Assembly: GCA_019117325.1 (NCBI GenBank)
Contig: DWZY01000372.1
Span: 1-10,388 of the forward strand
Direction: 5' to 3'
DNA: 10,388 nt
From: Candidatus Brevibacterium intestinigallinarum
Lineage (GTDB): Bacteria > Actinomycetota > Actinomycetes > Actinomycetales > Brevibacteriaceae
Position numbers and translations under genes: made by a program. Numbering within the stretch: the first letter of the stretch is position 1; each line of letters opens with the position of its first letter. Below are positions 1 to 6,303 of this stretch, piece after piece. The notes under the pieces were generated by a model that worked only from the letters and a program-made list of their open reading frames with translations, was not told the origin of the DNA and searched no databases.

Positions 1-163
1 GGGAGGCGTAGCTGACCGTGCCCGCGGCGGCCAGCCCCAGGATCATGAACGCGAGCATCATGACGAGAACGCGGCTGCGCACCGTGCGGGTTCCGGGCAC
101 GCCCAGGGCCGCGGAGCTGGAAGTGTCTTCCCGCTCCGGCTCTCGCCCGCCCTCTGCCCCCAT
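1..163 (-). CDS. N-terminus of a membrane protein, possibly a sensor histidine kinase (partial)
   Basis: Reading the minus strand from the ATG at 163, an open frame of 54 codons runs off the left edge without a stop. It begins with a charged, Glu/Arg-rich cytoplasmic stretch (residues 1-30, start MGAEGGREPERED). A TVRSRV positive patch follows, then a hydrophobic segment at about residues 32-49 (LVMMLAFMILGLAAAGTV) that must be a membrane helix or uncleaved signal anchor. A basic patch followed by one helix ending near a Tyr (SYAS) is how many actinobacterial sensor histidine kinases begin, but other membrane proteins start the same way, so the function is a guess. No Shine-Dalgarno is visible before the ATG. 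A GACAGT hexamer lies 7 bases upstream and could be a -10 for a leaderless message. An in-frame TTG 12 codons upstream (199) is an alternative start. Confidence 0.6.
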   Translation of the reverse strand, partial: MGAEGGREPEREDTSSSAALGVPGTRTVRSRVLVMMLAFMILGLAAAGTVSYAS

Positions 164-178
164 GGTCGCTACTGTCGC

Positions 179-195
179 CGATCCGTCGCGGATCG
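179..195. repeat. Small perfect inverted repeat upstream of the left-edge gene
   Basis: Arms CGATCCG (179-185) and CGGATCG (189-195) are perfect reverse complements around a 3-base centre. They sit 16-32 bases upstream of the ATG at 163, where an operator for the left-edge gene could lie. A 7-bp dyad can arise by chance in DNA this GC-rich, so the regulatory reading is weak. Confidence 0.3.
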
Positions 196-208
196 ACAAC
201 CCGAACAC

Positions 209-227
209 GTGGGTGGGTGGGTGGTGG
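209..227 (+). repeat. GTGG tandem repeat, G-rich tract
   Basis: Four consecutive GTGG units (209-224) followed by TGG give three GGG runs plus two GG runs on the plus strand, each separated by one T. It lies about 46 bases upstream of the minus-strand start at 163. It could fold as a two-layer G-quadruplex, or simply be a slippage-prone simple repeat. Confidence 0.5.
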
Positions 228-330
228 CCGCGACCGGCGGCGGGCGCAGCGGACGGCCGGTGCGGCGGGCGCAGTAGGCTGCCTGTGCGGCAGACGGACG
301 GCGCGGCGGACGGCGATCGTGCGAGACAGC

Positions 331-372
331 AGAGGGCCCCTCGCCAGCAGTCTTGCTGACGAGGGGCCCTCT
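331..372 (-). terminator. Intrinsic terminator after tRNA-Thr
   Basis: A perfect 13-bp stem (331-343 with 360-372) is followed, after one C/A mismatch, by a further 5-bp stem (345-349 with 354-358) and a 4-base loop. The hairpin begins 5 bases after the encoded CCA end of the minus-strand tRNA, the expected place for its terminator. There is no T-tract behind it, as is common in actinomycetes. The stem is symmetric and could also stop transcription arriving from the left. Confidence 0.85.
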
Positions 373-377
373 TCCAG

Positions 378-454
378 TGGAGCCCCCTGCCGGATTCGAA
401 CCGGCGACCCTCTGTTTACAAGACAGATGCTCTGGCCAACTGAGCTAAGGAGGC
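378..454 (-). tRNA. tRNA-Thr (anticodon TGT)
   Basis: The minus strand folds as a full cloverleaf of 74 bases plus an encoded CCA. The acceptor stem GCCTCCT/AGGGGGC (454-448 with 388-382) has one T-G pair, and the discriminator is T (381). The anticodon stem is TCTGT/ACAGA with loop CTTGTAA, placing anticodon TGT at plus positions 418-420, which decodes ACA and other ACN threonine codons. The D-arm shows AGCTCAGTTGG and the T-arm shows GGTTCGAATCC. CCA is encoded at 378-380. No intron and no sign of an inserted element at the 3' end. The gene stands alone, with its own promoter-like sequence and terminator. Confidence 0.97.
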
Positions 455-466
455 GTACGGCGCCCC

Positions 467-495
467 AGTCTAGGCCACGCGCGAGGCTCTGCGCA
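467..495 (-). promoter_or_regulatory. Probable tRNA-Thr promoter
   Basis: On the minus strand a TAGACT hexamer (467-472) fits the actinobacterial -10 pattern TANNNT. It is preceded, 17 bases upstream, by TGCGCA (490-495), a weak match to TTGACA. Transcription would start near 460, leaving a leader of about 5 bases before the mature tRNA end at 454. The -10 is good; the -35 is poor. Confidence 0.5.
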
Positions 496-519
496 CACCG
501 GAGCCGCGACTCCGCGGGG

Positions 520-559
520 CACTGAGGTGCAGGCCCATGCCCCACCAACCACTGAGGTG
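520..559 (+). repeat. Direct repeat CACTGAGGTG, two copies 30 bases apart
   Basis: The decamer CACTGAGGTG occurs at 520-529 and again at 550-559. The second copy runs into the left arm of the large hairpin at 553-609, whose right arm carries the reverse complement of its TGAGGTG core. Three related copies in 90 bases of intergenic DNA suggest a repeat element or binding site rather than coding sequence. Confidence 0.55.
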
Positions 560-609
560 TCCGCAGCCGCCCCAGATCAACACGAAATGGGGCCGCTACG
601 GACACCTCA
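553..609. repeat. Long imperfect intergenic hairpin (unidentified element)
   Basis: Arms TGAGGTGTCCG (553-563) and CGGACACCTCA (599-609) pair perfectly. Inside them AGC/GCT (565-567 with 595-597) and GCCCCA/TGGGGC (569-574 with 588-593) pair as well, separated by single mismatches at 564/598 and 568/594. The loop is 13 bases (575-587). That makes 20 pairs over 57 bases, more AT-containing in the loop than its surroundings. It lies between two minus-strand transcription units, about 44 bases beyond the tRNA promoter and 65 bases beyond the thioredoxin-like gene's own terminator hairpin, so it is not needed as a terminator for either. It could be a dispersed palindromic repeat, an RNA hairpin or a protein site. 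Confidence 0.7.
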
Positions 610-673
610 ACGGGGAAAAGTCTTCAGGCACGCAGAGCCATCCCGGTGAGATGTCTCCGAGCGCGGGATGCCT

Positions 674-699
674 GCGGCGCGGGATCGCTCCCGCGCCGC
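674..699 (-). terminator. Intrinsic terminator of the DsbA-like gene
   Basis: A perfect 11-bp GC stem (674-684 with 689-699) closes a TCGC tetraloop. It begins 16 bases past the stop codon at 716-718 on the minus strand. No T-tract follows. Confidence 0.8.
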
Positions 700-715
700 G
701 GCACCACCGGCGCGA

Positions 716-1600
716 TCAGCCCTGGTCGGACAGCCGGATGAGGTCCGCCGCGAACGCCTCGCGGTTCGACCAGTCGCCCTGGTACGGGTCGCCGTTCACG
801 GTGATGTACGGGGTGCCCTGCAGGCCCTCGTCGCCCAGTGCGTCCTGCGTGCTGCGCTCGACGTAGCGGTCGAAGCCTTGGGCGGTGATGCAGTCGCGCA
901 CCGTGGCGACTTCGTCATCGTCGACCGTGACGGCCGCGTCGAGGTCGACACCCGCGCCCTCGGCGACCGCGATGAGCTCCTCATCGGTGCGGCCCTCGGC
1001 GCCCTCCTCGGGCTGCTGCTCGAACAGCGCCGTGAAGAGGTCCGGGAGCACATCGTGCTGGCCGGAGTCCGCGACGCAGGCGACCATGTTCGCCGTGCGG
1101 GTCGAGTACTCGTTGCCGCTGGAGAAGCGGTCCAGGATCGCGACCGGCTCGTACTCGAGGACGATTGATCCCTCGCCCGCCAGCCGGTTGAGCGTCTCCG
1201 CGTTCGTCTGCTCGAACGCCTGGCAGCCCGGGCACTGGAAGTCCAGGTAGACCTTGACGACGGCGGCGCCGTCCTCAGCTCCGGCCTCGGCGGCGGTGGG
1301 CAGACCGGAGACGTCCGCACCGTCCTCCTCGCCCTGCGGCTGGACGGCCTGCAGTCCGCCGTCCTCGCCGGGGCCGAACGCCACCGTGCCGGACACCATG
1401 CCGACAGGCGCGGGCGCGGGCCGGGACGACTGCCACACGAGCGTGCCGACGACCGCGATGACGGCCACGACGACAACAGCGATCCCCGTATAGAGGATCG
1501 TCTTGGCGGTCTTCTCCTTCTTCGCCTGCGCAGCTGCGATCTGCCGCGCCTTCTCCCGTGCATTCGCACGACGGTCATCAGCGGACGAGTTCTTCGCCAT
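716..1600 (-). CDS. Membrane-anchored DsbA-family thioredoxin-fold protein
   Basis: This 294-residue protein has a charged, Ala/Lys-rich cytoplasmic tail (1-34), one membrane helix (about 35-56) and a Pro/Glu/Gly-rich linker (60-112). An extracytoplasmic thioredoxin-like domain follows from about 113 to 294. The redox motif is C123-P-G-C126 in the context DFQCPGCQAFE, and the conserved cis-proline is P264 in GTPYITVNG. Both are typical of the Thioredoxin_4/DsbA-like group. Two further cysteines, C175 and C237, lie in the helical insertion and could form a structural disulfide. The likely role is thiol oxidation, or disulfide exchange, on secreted proteins outside the membrane; the direction of electron flow cannot be read from sequence. 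The ATG at 1600 is supported by GAGGGG (1603-1608) at good spacing. The gene is followed by its own terminator and is probably monocistronic. No DsbB/VKOR partner is in the window. Confidence 0.93.
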   Translation of the reverse strand: MAKNSSADDRRANAREKARQIAAAQAKKEKTAKTILYTGIAVVVVAVIAVVGTLVWQSSRPAPAPVGMVSGTVAFGPGEDGGLQAVQPQGEEDGADVSGLPTAAEAGAEDGAAVVKVYLDFQCPGCQAFEQTNAETLNRLAGEGSIVLEYEPVAILDRFSSGNEYSTRTANMVACVADSGQHDVLPDLFTALFEQQPEEGAEGRTDEELIAVAEGAGVDLDAAVTVDDDEVATVRDCITAQGFDRYVERSTQDALGDEGLQGTPYITVNGDPYQGDWSNREAFAADLIRLSDQG

Positions 1601-1713
1601 AGCCCCTCACGTGGGTCGTCTGGTGGATGTGGTCGTTGACGTTTGAATCTCTGGAGTGAACGCTATCCTGCCGCCTCGCACCGTCGTGCTCAGCATGCTC
1701 TCAGCCAGTGCGC

Positions 1714-1732
1714 CCGCGTGCCCCGCACGCGG
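1714..1732 (-). terminator. Probable terminator of the kinase gene
   Basis: A perfect 8-bp stem CCGCGTGC/GCACGCGG (1714-1721 with 1725-1732) with a 3-base loop lies 17 bases beyond the kinase stop (1750-1752) on the minus strand. It has no T-tract. It separates the kinase from the downstream DsbA-like gene, which starts at 1600 with its own ribosome binding site. Confidence 0.6.
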
Positions 1733-1749
1733 CCCACGCCCCGCCCGCA

Positions 1750-3720
1750 TCAGGCGCCGGGCTCCGGCAGGTAGTCGAACGGGTTCTCCGGCAGCGGCCA
1801 CCAGACGGCGGACGCGCCTCCCAGCACGGTCGTGACCGCGAGGAGGGCGAGCGCGCCCAGCACGATCGCCGCGACCATCCCGGTGCGGCGCGACCGGGTG
1901 AGCGGCGTGAAGAGGACCCGCGACCCCAGCCTCAGGTTGTGCGAGCCAGGTCCCAGCCAGAGGACGACGCCGAAGACCAGCCCGGCCGCCCACAGGCTCC
2001 ACTCCTCGTTCCGCCCCGACGGGACGATGCCGACGATGTCGAGCCACGCGAGGACTGCGGCCGCCAGTGCCGCGACCGTGGGCAGCAGCAGGCTCAGCAC
2101 CGTCGTGAGCGTCGCGGCCAGCGCCGAGCCCGGTGCACGCGCCGCCGCGGACCATGCGCCCGCCGCCTGCGGTCCGTACTCGACGACCCGTCGGCGCCGC
2201 GCGGTGTGCAGGCGGCCGGCCGTGCGCGCCGTGATCTGCCACAGCACCATGACGACGGCGACGAGGACGGGCCCCAGCGCGGTGAAGACGATGCCGAAGA
2301 CGTTGAAGGCCAGCAGCAGCCACGGCGCCGTCGGCACGCGCGCGCCCTGCGGGGAGTACGGCGAGTATCCGGCCACCGCGCTGCCCGGACCGTGGCTCTG
2401 CACGGGGCCCGGCTGCTGGCCGTACGGCTGGATCCCCTGCTGCGCGTTCCGCTGCCGCTGCGCCTCATCCAGCGTGAGCGCCCCGTAGGGCCGCTGCCCT
2501 TGCCCCTGCGGGGCGAAGCCCGGCGCCGAGGCCGTGGCCGCCCCCGCGTGCCCCGGTCCCGGGGATCCGTGCTGGCCCTGGGGAGCGTGCTGCGAGTAGC
2601 GCTGCTGCACAGCCGGCTGCGACTGCCAGCCCTGGCCGCCGGGTGCACCCTGGTGGCGCGCATCCGGCTGCGCCGGGGCTCCCGCGCTGCCATAGGGTCC
2701 GGCCTGGCCCTGCTGTGCGACAGCGGGAAGACCGACGGCGGTCTGCGGCGGACCGTGGTGCGCGCGCGGCTGCCCGGGGTACGCGCCCCCGCCGCTCGCA
2801 GCAGCGGCGGCGCCTGCGCCTGCCAGACCCGCACCCGCGGCGGCCCCGGAACCCGAGACCATCGTCGCGTCCGCGTGCGCGTTCGCCTGCGGGATCTGCG
2901 TCCGCGTGGCACCGCCCAGTTCCGGGACACGCCCGGACTCGATGTCGACGAGGGCCTGCAGGATCATCGCGCCGGAGGGGCGGCGCTCGGGCTTGGGCTC
3001 CAGGCACGCGCGCAGCAGCGGCACGAACCGCTGCGGAACGTCCTCCAGATCCGCCTTGCCCATCGCGACGCGACCCAGCACGGCCTCGAGCGGACCGGAG
3101 CCGAACGGGTTGCGGCCCGTCGCCGCGAACACCATCGTCGCGGCCCAGCCCCACCAGTCCGTCTTCTCGCTGGACGGCTTGCCGTCGGCGATCTCCGGGC
3201 TCAGGTACCCGGGGGTGCCCATGACCAGTCCGGTCGCGGTCACCTTCACCTCGTCCGCGACCTGCGCGATGCCGAAGTCGATGACCATCGGCTCGCCGTC
3301 CATGATCATGACGTTGGCCGGCTTGAGGTCGCGGTGGATGACCCCTGCCTCGTGCACGGCGTTGAGGGCGTCCAGCAGAGCATGGCCGAAGTGGACGAGC
3401 TCGTCCTCCTGGAACGGACCGTGCTCGCGCACGTCCGCGGACAGGGTCGTGCCGTCGACGAACTCCGTCACGATGAACGGCCGGTCGGATTCGAGCTCCG
3501 CGTCCAGCACCTCCGCGATCCGCGGATGCTTGATGCGCCGCAGGGTCCGGGTCTCGCGAGCCAGGCGCTTGCGGGCGGTGTCATCACTGGAGATGTGCGG
3601 GTGGAGGACCTTGACCGCGACGGGGCTGTTGCCGCCGTCGACGCCCAGATACACGACGCCCATGCCGCCGGCACCCAGCTCCTCGATCAGGCGGTACCCG
3701 CCCAGTTCCTCCGTTTCCAC
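1750..3720 (-). CDS. Multi-pass membrane serine/threonine protein kinase (PknB-like kinase domain)
   Basis: Starting at the GTG at 3720 the protein has 656 residues. Residues 9-262 are a complete Hanks-type kinase domain: glycine loop GAGGMG (16-21), ATP-anchoring K37 in VAVK, helix-C glutamate E56, catalytic loop HRDLKPAN (129-136, D131), DFG (148-150) and GTPGYLSPE (168-176). T161 and T163 in the activation loop are candidate phosphorylation sites. Then comes a long Gly/Pro/Gln/Ala-rich low-complexity linker (about 283-465). The C-terminus is hydrophobic, with segments near 466-496, 533-566, 574-591 and 614-645, that is about five or six membrane passes. There are no PASTA repeats and no sizeable extracellular sensor domain. 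The frame stays open upstream to 3882, but that extension is Arg/Pro-rich and would overlap otsA, whereas GTG-3720 directly precedes the normal YRLIEELGAGGMG start. No Shine-Dalgarno is seen; TAAGCT lies 7 bases upstream. Substrates are unknown. Confidence 0.93.
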   Translation of the reverse strand: METEELGGYRLIEELGAGGMGVVYLGVDGGNSPVAVKVLHPHISSDDTARKRLARETRTLRRIKHPRIAEVLDAELESDRPFIVTEFVDGTTLSADVREHGPFQEDELVHFGHALLDALNAVHEAGVIHRDLKPANVMIMDGEPMVIDFGIAQVADEVKVTATGLVMGTPGYLSPEIADGKPSSEKTDWWGWAATMVFAATGRNPFGSGPLEAVLGRVAMGKADLEDVPQRFVPLLRACLEPKPERRPSGAMILQALVDIESGRVPELGGATRTQIPQANAHADATMVSGSGAAAGAGLAGAGAAAAASGGGAYPGQPRAHHGPPQTAVGLPAVAQQGQAGPYGSAGAPAQPDARHQGAPGGQGWQSQPAVQQRYSQHAPQGQHGSPGPGHAGAATASAPGFAPQGQGQRPYGALTLDEAQRQRNAQQGIQPYGQQPGPVQSHGPGSAVAGYSPYSPQGARVPTAPWLLLAFNVFGIVFTALGPVLVAVVMVLWQITARTAGRLHTARRRRVVEYGPQAAGAWSAAARAPGSALAATLTTVLSLLLPTVAALAAAVLAWLDIVGIVPSGRNEEWSLWAAGLVFGVVLWLGPGSHNLRLGSRVLFTPLTRSRRTGMVAAIVLGALALLAVTTVLGGASAVWWPLPENPFDYLPEPGA

Positions 3721-3727
3721 GCGGCTA

Positions 3728-3733
3728 AGCTTA
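3728..3733 (-). promoter_or_regulatory. Candidate -10 element for a leaderless kinase mRNA
   Basis: On the minus strand TAAGCT matches TANNNT and ends exactly 7 bases before the GTG at 3720, so transcription would begin at or next to the start codon. This fits the lack of a Shine-Dalgarno there. No convincing -35 is seen. The hexamer is part of the palindrome TAAGCTTA (3726-3733), so the same bases could be read on the plus strand. Confidence 0.45.
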
Positions 3734-3818
3734 GGCGAGAGACCTGAACGCCCCGTCCGGTGGATCGGGACTCCGCACGGCGGTCCGCGCAGTGCGGCCC
3801 GCCGGCGCGGCGGCGCAG

Positions 3819-3836
3819 CTCCACCGATCGGTGGAG
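3819..3836. promoter_or_regulatory. 18-base perfect palindrome overlapping the otsA ribosome binding site
   Basis: Positions 3819-3836 (CTCCACCGA then TCGGTGGAG) form a perfect 9+9 palindrome with no spacer. Its right arm supplies the first four bases of the strong purine-rich ribosome binding site GGAGGGAGGAG (3833-3843), which sits 8 bases before the ATG at 3852. It lies in the 131-base region shared by the divergent kinase and otsA genes. As DNA it resembles a dimeric repressor site; as RNA it could fold and partly hide the ribosome binding site. Which one applies cannot be told from sequence. Confidence 0.6.
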
Positions 3837-3851
3837 GGAGGAGTGCCACCC

Positions 3852-5360
3852 ATGACCACCCACGGGAGCGACGCGACGACATTCGACTTCGTCGTCATCG
3901 CCAATCGACTGCCGGTCGACCGGGACGATTCGACCTCCCCGTCCACGTGGAAGGCCTCCCCCGGTGGCCTCGTCACCGCCGTCGCCCCCGTCATGCGCAG
4001 CACCCGCGGTGCGTGGGTGGGCTGGGCCGGCGCCGCGGACCAGGAGTTCGAGCCCTTCGACCTCGAGGACATGCACCTCGTGCCCGTCCCGCTCAGCGGC
4101 CAGGAGCTCGAGCGGTACTACGAGGGCTTCTCCAATGCGACGCTCTGGCCGCTCTACCACGACCTCATCGTCCACCCGGCCTACCACCGGACCTGGTGGG
4201 ACAGCTACGTGGAGGTGAACGAGCGGTTCGCGCGCCGGGCCGCAGAGATCGCCGCACCCGGCGCCGTCGTGTGGGTGCACGACTACCAGCTCCAGCTGGT
4301 GCCGGCCCTCCTGCGCGAGGCCCGCCCCGACCTGGCCATCGGATTCTTCAACCACATCCCCTTCCCGGGCTGGGAGATCTTCGCCCAGCTGCCGTGGCGC
4401 GCGCAGATCCTCGAGGGTCTGCTGGGCGCAGACCTCATCGGCTTCCAGCGACCCGCAGACGCCGCGAACTTCCGCCGAGCAGTGCGCATCACGCTCAAGC
4501 GGTCGACGAAGGACACCGCGATCTCCGTGCCCACCGCCGACGGCGAGCGCGAATCCCACGTCGCGCACGCCCGCGCATTCCCCATCTCCATCGACACGGC
4601 ACAGCTGGACTCACTCGCGCGGTCGCAGGAGACGATCGACCGCGCCCGCGAGATCCGCCGGGAGTTGGGCGACCCAGAGGTCCTCATGCTGGGCGTCGAC
4701 CGCATGGACTACACGAAGGGGATCCGGCATCGGATCAAGGCCTTCGGCGAGCTCCTCAATGACGGCAGCATCTCTCCCGGCGAGGCGACGCTCGTCCAGA
4801 TCGCCACTCCCAGCCGCGAGCGGATCGAGCACTACCGGCAGCTGCGCGACGACGTCGAGCAGGCGGTGGGTCGCATCAACGGCGAGCACTCGACGCTGCA
4901 CCACCAGGCGGTCCACTACTTCCACCACTCGTACCCCCGCGACGAGATGGCCGCGTACTACCTGGCCGCGGACGTCATGCTCGTGACCGCTCTGCGCGAC
5001 GGGATGAACCTCGTCGCGAAGGAGTACGTCGCGTGCCGCACGGAGGACGACGGCGTCCTGGTGCTCAGCGAGTTCGCCGGCGCGGCGGAGCAGCTGACAC
5101 AGGCGGTCACCGTCAACCCGTACGACATCACCGGACTCAAGGCGAGCATCCTGCAGGCGGTCCGCATGCCGCAGCAGGAGCGCCGGCGCCGGATGCGCGC
5201 GATGCGCCGCCGCCTGCACACGGAGGATGTGGGCCGCTGGTCCGCCGACTTCCTGGGCACCCTGCGCGGCATCGCCGCCGCCCGCCGCGGCGCCGCCCCC
5301 GCGGTCACCGCCGTGCCCACCCGCACCCCGGACACGCCTCCCCGCGACTCCGCACCCTGA
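3852..5360 (+). CDS. otsA: Trehalose-6-phosphate synthase
   Basis: A 502-residue GT20 glycosyltransferase of near-usual length (about 470-500). It transfers glucose from UDP-glucose (or another NDP-glucose) to glucose-6-phosphate in the cytosol, giving trehalose-6-phosphate. Visible family marks: IANRLPV (17-22), the sugar-donor glycines GGL (38-40), YYEGFSNATLWPLYH (89-103), WVHDYQLQLVP (141-151, D144), FFNHIPFPGWEIF (165-177), GVDRMDYTKGI (281-291), and ALRDGMNLVAKEYVA (380-394), with VLSEFAGAA just after. R284, K289, D383 and E391 correspond to the phosphate- and nucleotide-binding residues of E. coli OtsA. The last 25 residues are an Ala/Pro/Thr-rich tail. The ATG at 3852 is chosen because the strong ribosome binding site at 3833-3843 precedes it; an in-frame ATG at 3792 would add 20 atypical residues. 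otsB follows 76 bases downstream on the same strand. Confidence 0.97.
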   Translation: MTTHGSDATTFDFVVIANRLPVDRDDSTSPSTWKASPGGLVTAVAPVMRSTRGAWVGWAGAADQEFEPFDLEDMHLVPVPLSGQELERYYEGFSNATLWPLYHDLIVHPAYHRTWWDSYVEVNERFARRAAEIAAPGAVVWVHDYQLQLVPALLREARPDLAIGFFNHIPFPGWEIFAQLPWRAQILEGLLGADLIGFQRPADAANFRRAVRITLKRSTKDTAISVPTADGERESHVAHARAFPISIDTAQLDSLARSQETIDRAREIRRELGDPEVLMLGVDRMDYTKGIRHRIKAFGELLNDGSISPGEATLVQIATPSRERIEHYRQLRDDVEQAVGRINGEHSTLHHQAVHYFHHSYPRDEMAAYYLAADVMLVTALRDGMNLVAKEYVACRTEDDGVLVLSEFAGAAEQLTQAVTVNPYDITGLKASILQAVRMPQQERRRRMRAMRRRLHTEDVGRWSADFLGTLRGIAAARRGAAPAVTAVPTRTPDTPPRDSAP

Positions 5361-5396
5361 CACTCCCCCGCCTGACCCCCCTCGCCCTCACACCCA

Positions 5397-5436
5397 GAGA
5401 CACGCCCTCAGACACACCTGACCCGGAGACACGCCC
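5397..5436 (+). repeat. 11-base direct repeat before otsB
   Basis: GAGACACGCCC occurs at 5397-5407 and 5426-5436 in the 76-base otsA-otsB gap. The second copy carries the end of the otsB ribosome binding site (GGAG, 5425-5428) and abuts the GTG start. It may be a remnant of local duplication. No terminator is seen in the gap, so otsA and otsB are probably cotranscribed. Confidence 0.5.
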
Positions 5437-6303
5437 GTGACCGCACTGCTCGACCCGCCCGTCGTCGCCCCGAACGATCTGGACCTCGCTCCCCTCACCA
5501 GCGCGCACGTCCTGCTGGTCGCCCTCGACTTCGACGGGGTCATCGCCCCGCTGCGGGATGACCCGAACGCCTCGCGTCCCCTCCCCCGGTCCGCGCAGGC
5601 CGTCGACCGCCTGGCAGCGCTGCCGCGCACGCCGGTCGGCTACATCTCCGGGCGCAGCATGGAGGCGCTCCACCGCCTCTCCGCCGCGCCCTCGGGCACG
5701 CTCTTCATCGGATCCCACGGCCTCGAGACGGACTTCTCCGCGCTCTCCGCGGACCCGGACAGCACGGCCGCAGCCGGGTCCACCGGCTGGTCCACACCGG
5801 TCACTGCCGCCGAGGCCGCCCTCCTCGACGAGCTCGACGCCGGCCTGCGCGACATCCAGGCAGGCACCCCGGCCGAGGGGCACGGCGAGCTGCGGATCGA
5901 GCCCAAGCCGCTGGGCCGGACCGCGCACACCCGCGGTGTGAGCGCGAACCGCGCGGAGTACTTCCACGCCCGGCTCGATCGGCTGGCCACGGACCTCGCC
6001 GACATGCGCAGCTTCGCGGGACACGCGATGACGGAGTTCGCCGTCCGCCTCGAGACGAAGGGCGACGGGCTGGCCCGCATGATCGCGGCGACGCGCGCGG
6101 ATGCGGTCCTCTTCCTGGGCGATGACACGACGGACGAGGATGCGTTCGCCCACCTGAACGGCCGCTCCGACCTCGTGACACTGGCCGTCAAGGTGGGCGA
6201 CCAGGCCACGTGCGCACCGCACCGCATCGCAGACCCCGAGGCCGTCGCGGACCTCCTGGGCCGGCTCGCCCGCGAACGGGACCACGGCTTCGGCGACGGG
6301 TGA
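5437..6303 (+). CDS. otsB: Trehalose-6-phosphate phosphatase
   Basis: A 288-residue HAD-superfamily phosphatase that hydrolyses trehalose-6-phosphate to trehalose, completing the pathway begun by OtsA. Motif I is DFDGVIAPL with nucleophile D31 and acid/base D33. The SGR at 71-73 and the GSHGLE stretch (92-97) are family features. K208 is in the ETKGDG motif, and motif IV is GDDTTDEDAF (228-237), which supplies the Mg2+-binding aspartates. All catalytic residues are present and length is normal. The GTG at 5437 has GGAG 8 bases upstream and puts the first catalytic aspartate at residue 31, as expected. It is convergent with the lacI-type gene ending at 6347, and a long hairpin spans the otsB stop codon. 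Confidence 0.96.
   Translation: MTALLDPPVVAPNDLDLAPLTSAHVLLVALDFDGVIAPLRDDPNASRPLPRSAQAVDRLAALPRTPVGYISGRSMEALHRLSAAPSGTLFIGSHGLETDFSALSADPDSTAAAGSTGWSTPVTAAEAALLDELDAGLRDIQAGTPAEGHGELRIEPKPLGRTAHTRGVSANRAEYFHARLDRLATDLADMRSFAGHAMTEFAVRLETKGDGLARMIAATRADAVLFLGDDTTDEDAFAHLNGRSDLVTLAVKVGDQATCAPHRIADPEAVADLLGRLARERDHGFGDG

Noticed and set aside
378..454. tRNA-Thr as an attachment site for an integrated element
   Set aside because: No integrase gene lies nearby and I saw no second copy of the tRNA 3' end in the window.
537..866. Plus-strand frame starting in the intergenic hairpin
   Set aside because: It runs antisense into the DsbA-like gene, contains the hairpin and terminator, and has no ribosome binding site or recognisable product.
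1643..1669. Plus-strand promoter-like sequence (TTTGAA, 16 bases, TATCCT)
   Set aside because: It would point into the antisense of the kinase gene with no plus-strand gene to serve. A minus-strand TAGCGT at 1660-1665 for the DsbA-like gene is equally weak, so neither is listed as a feature.
1708..3747. Long plus-strand open frame (679 codons) opposite the kinase gene
   Set aside because: It is Arg/Ala/Gly-rich with no recognisable domain and lies exactly antisense to a kinase with every catalytic motif. In DNA this GC-rich, stop codons are rare in the shadow frames.
2906..4762. Plus-strand frame spanning the kinase 5' end and half of otsA
   Set aside because: Shadow frame: it covers conserved motifs of both genes in the wrong frame or strand, and its own translation resembles no family.
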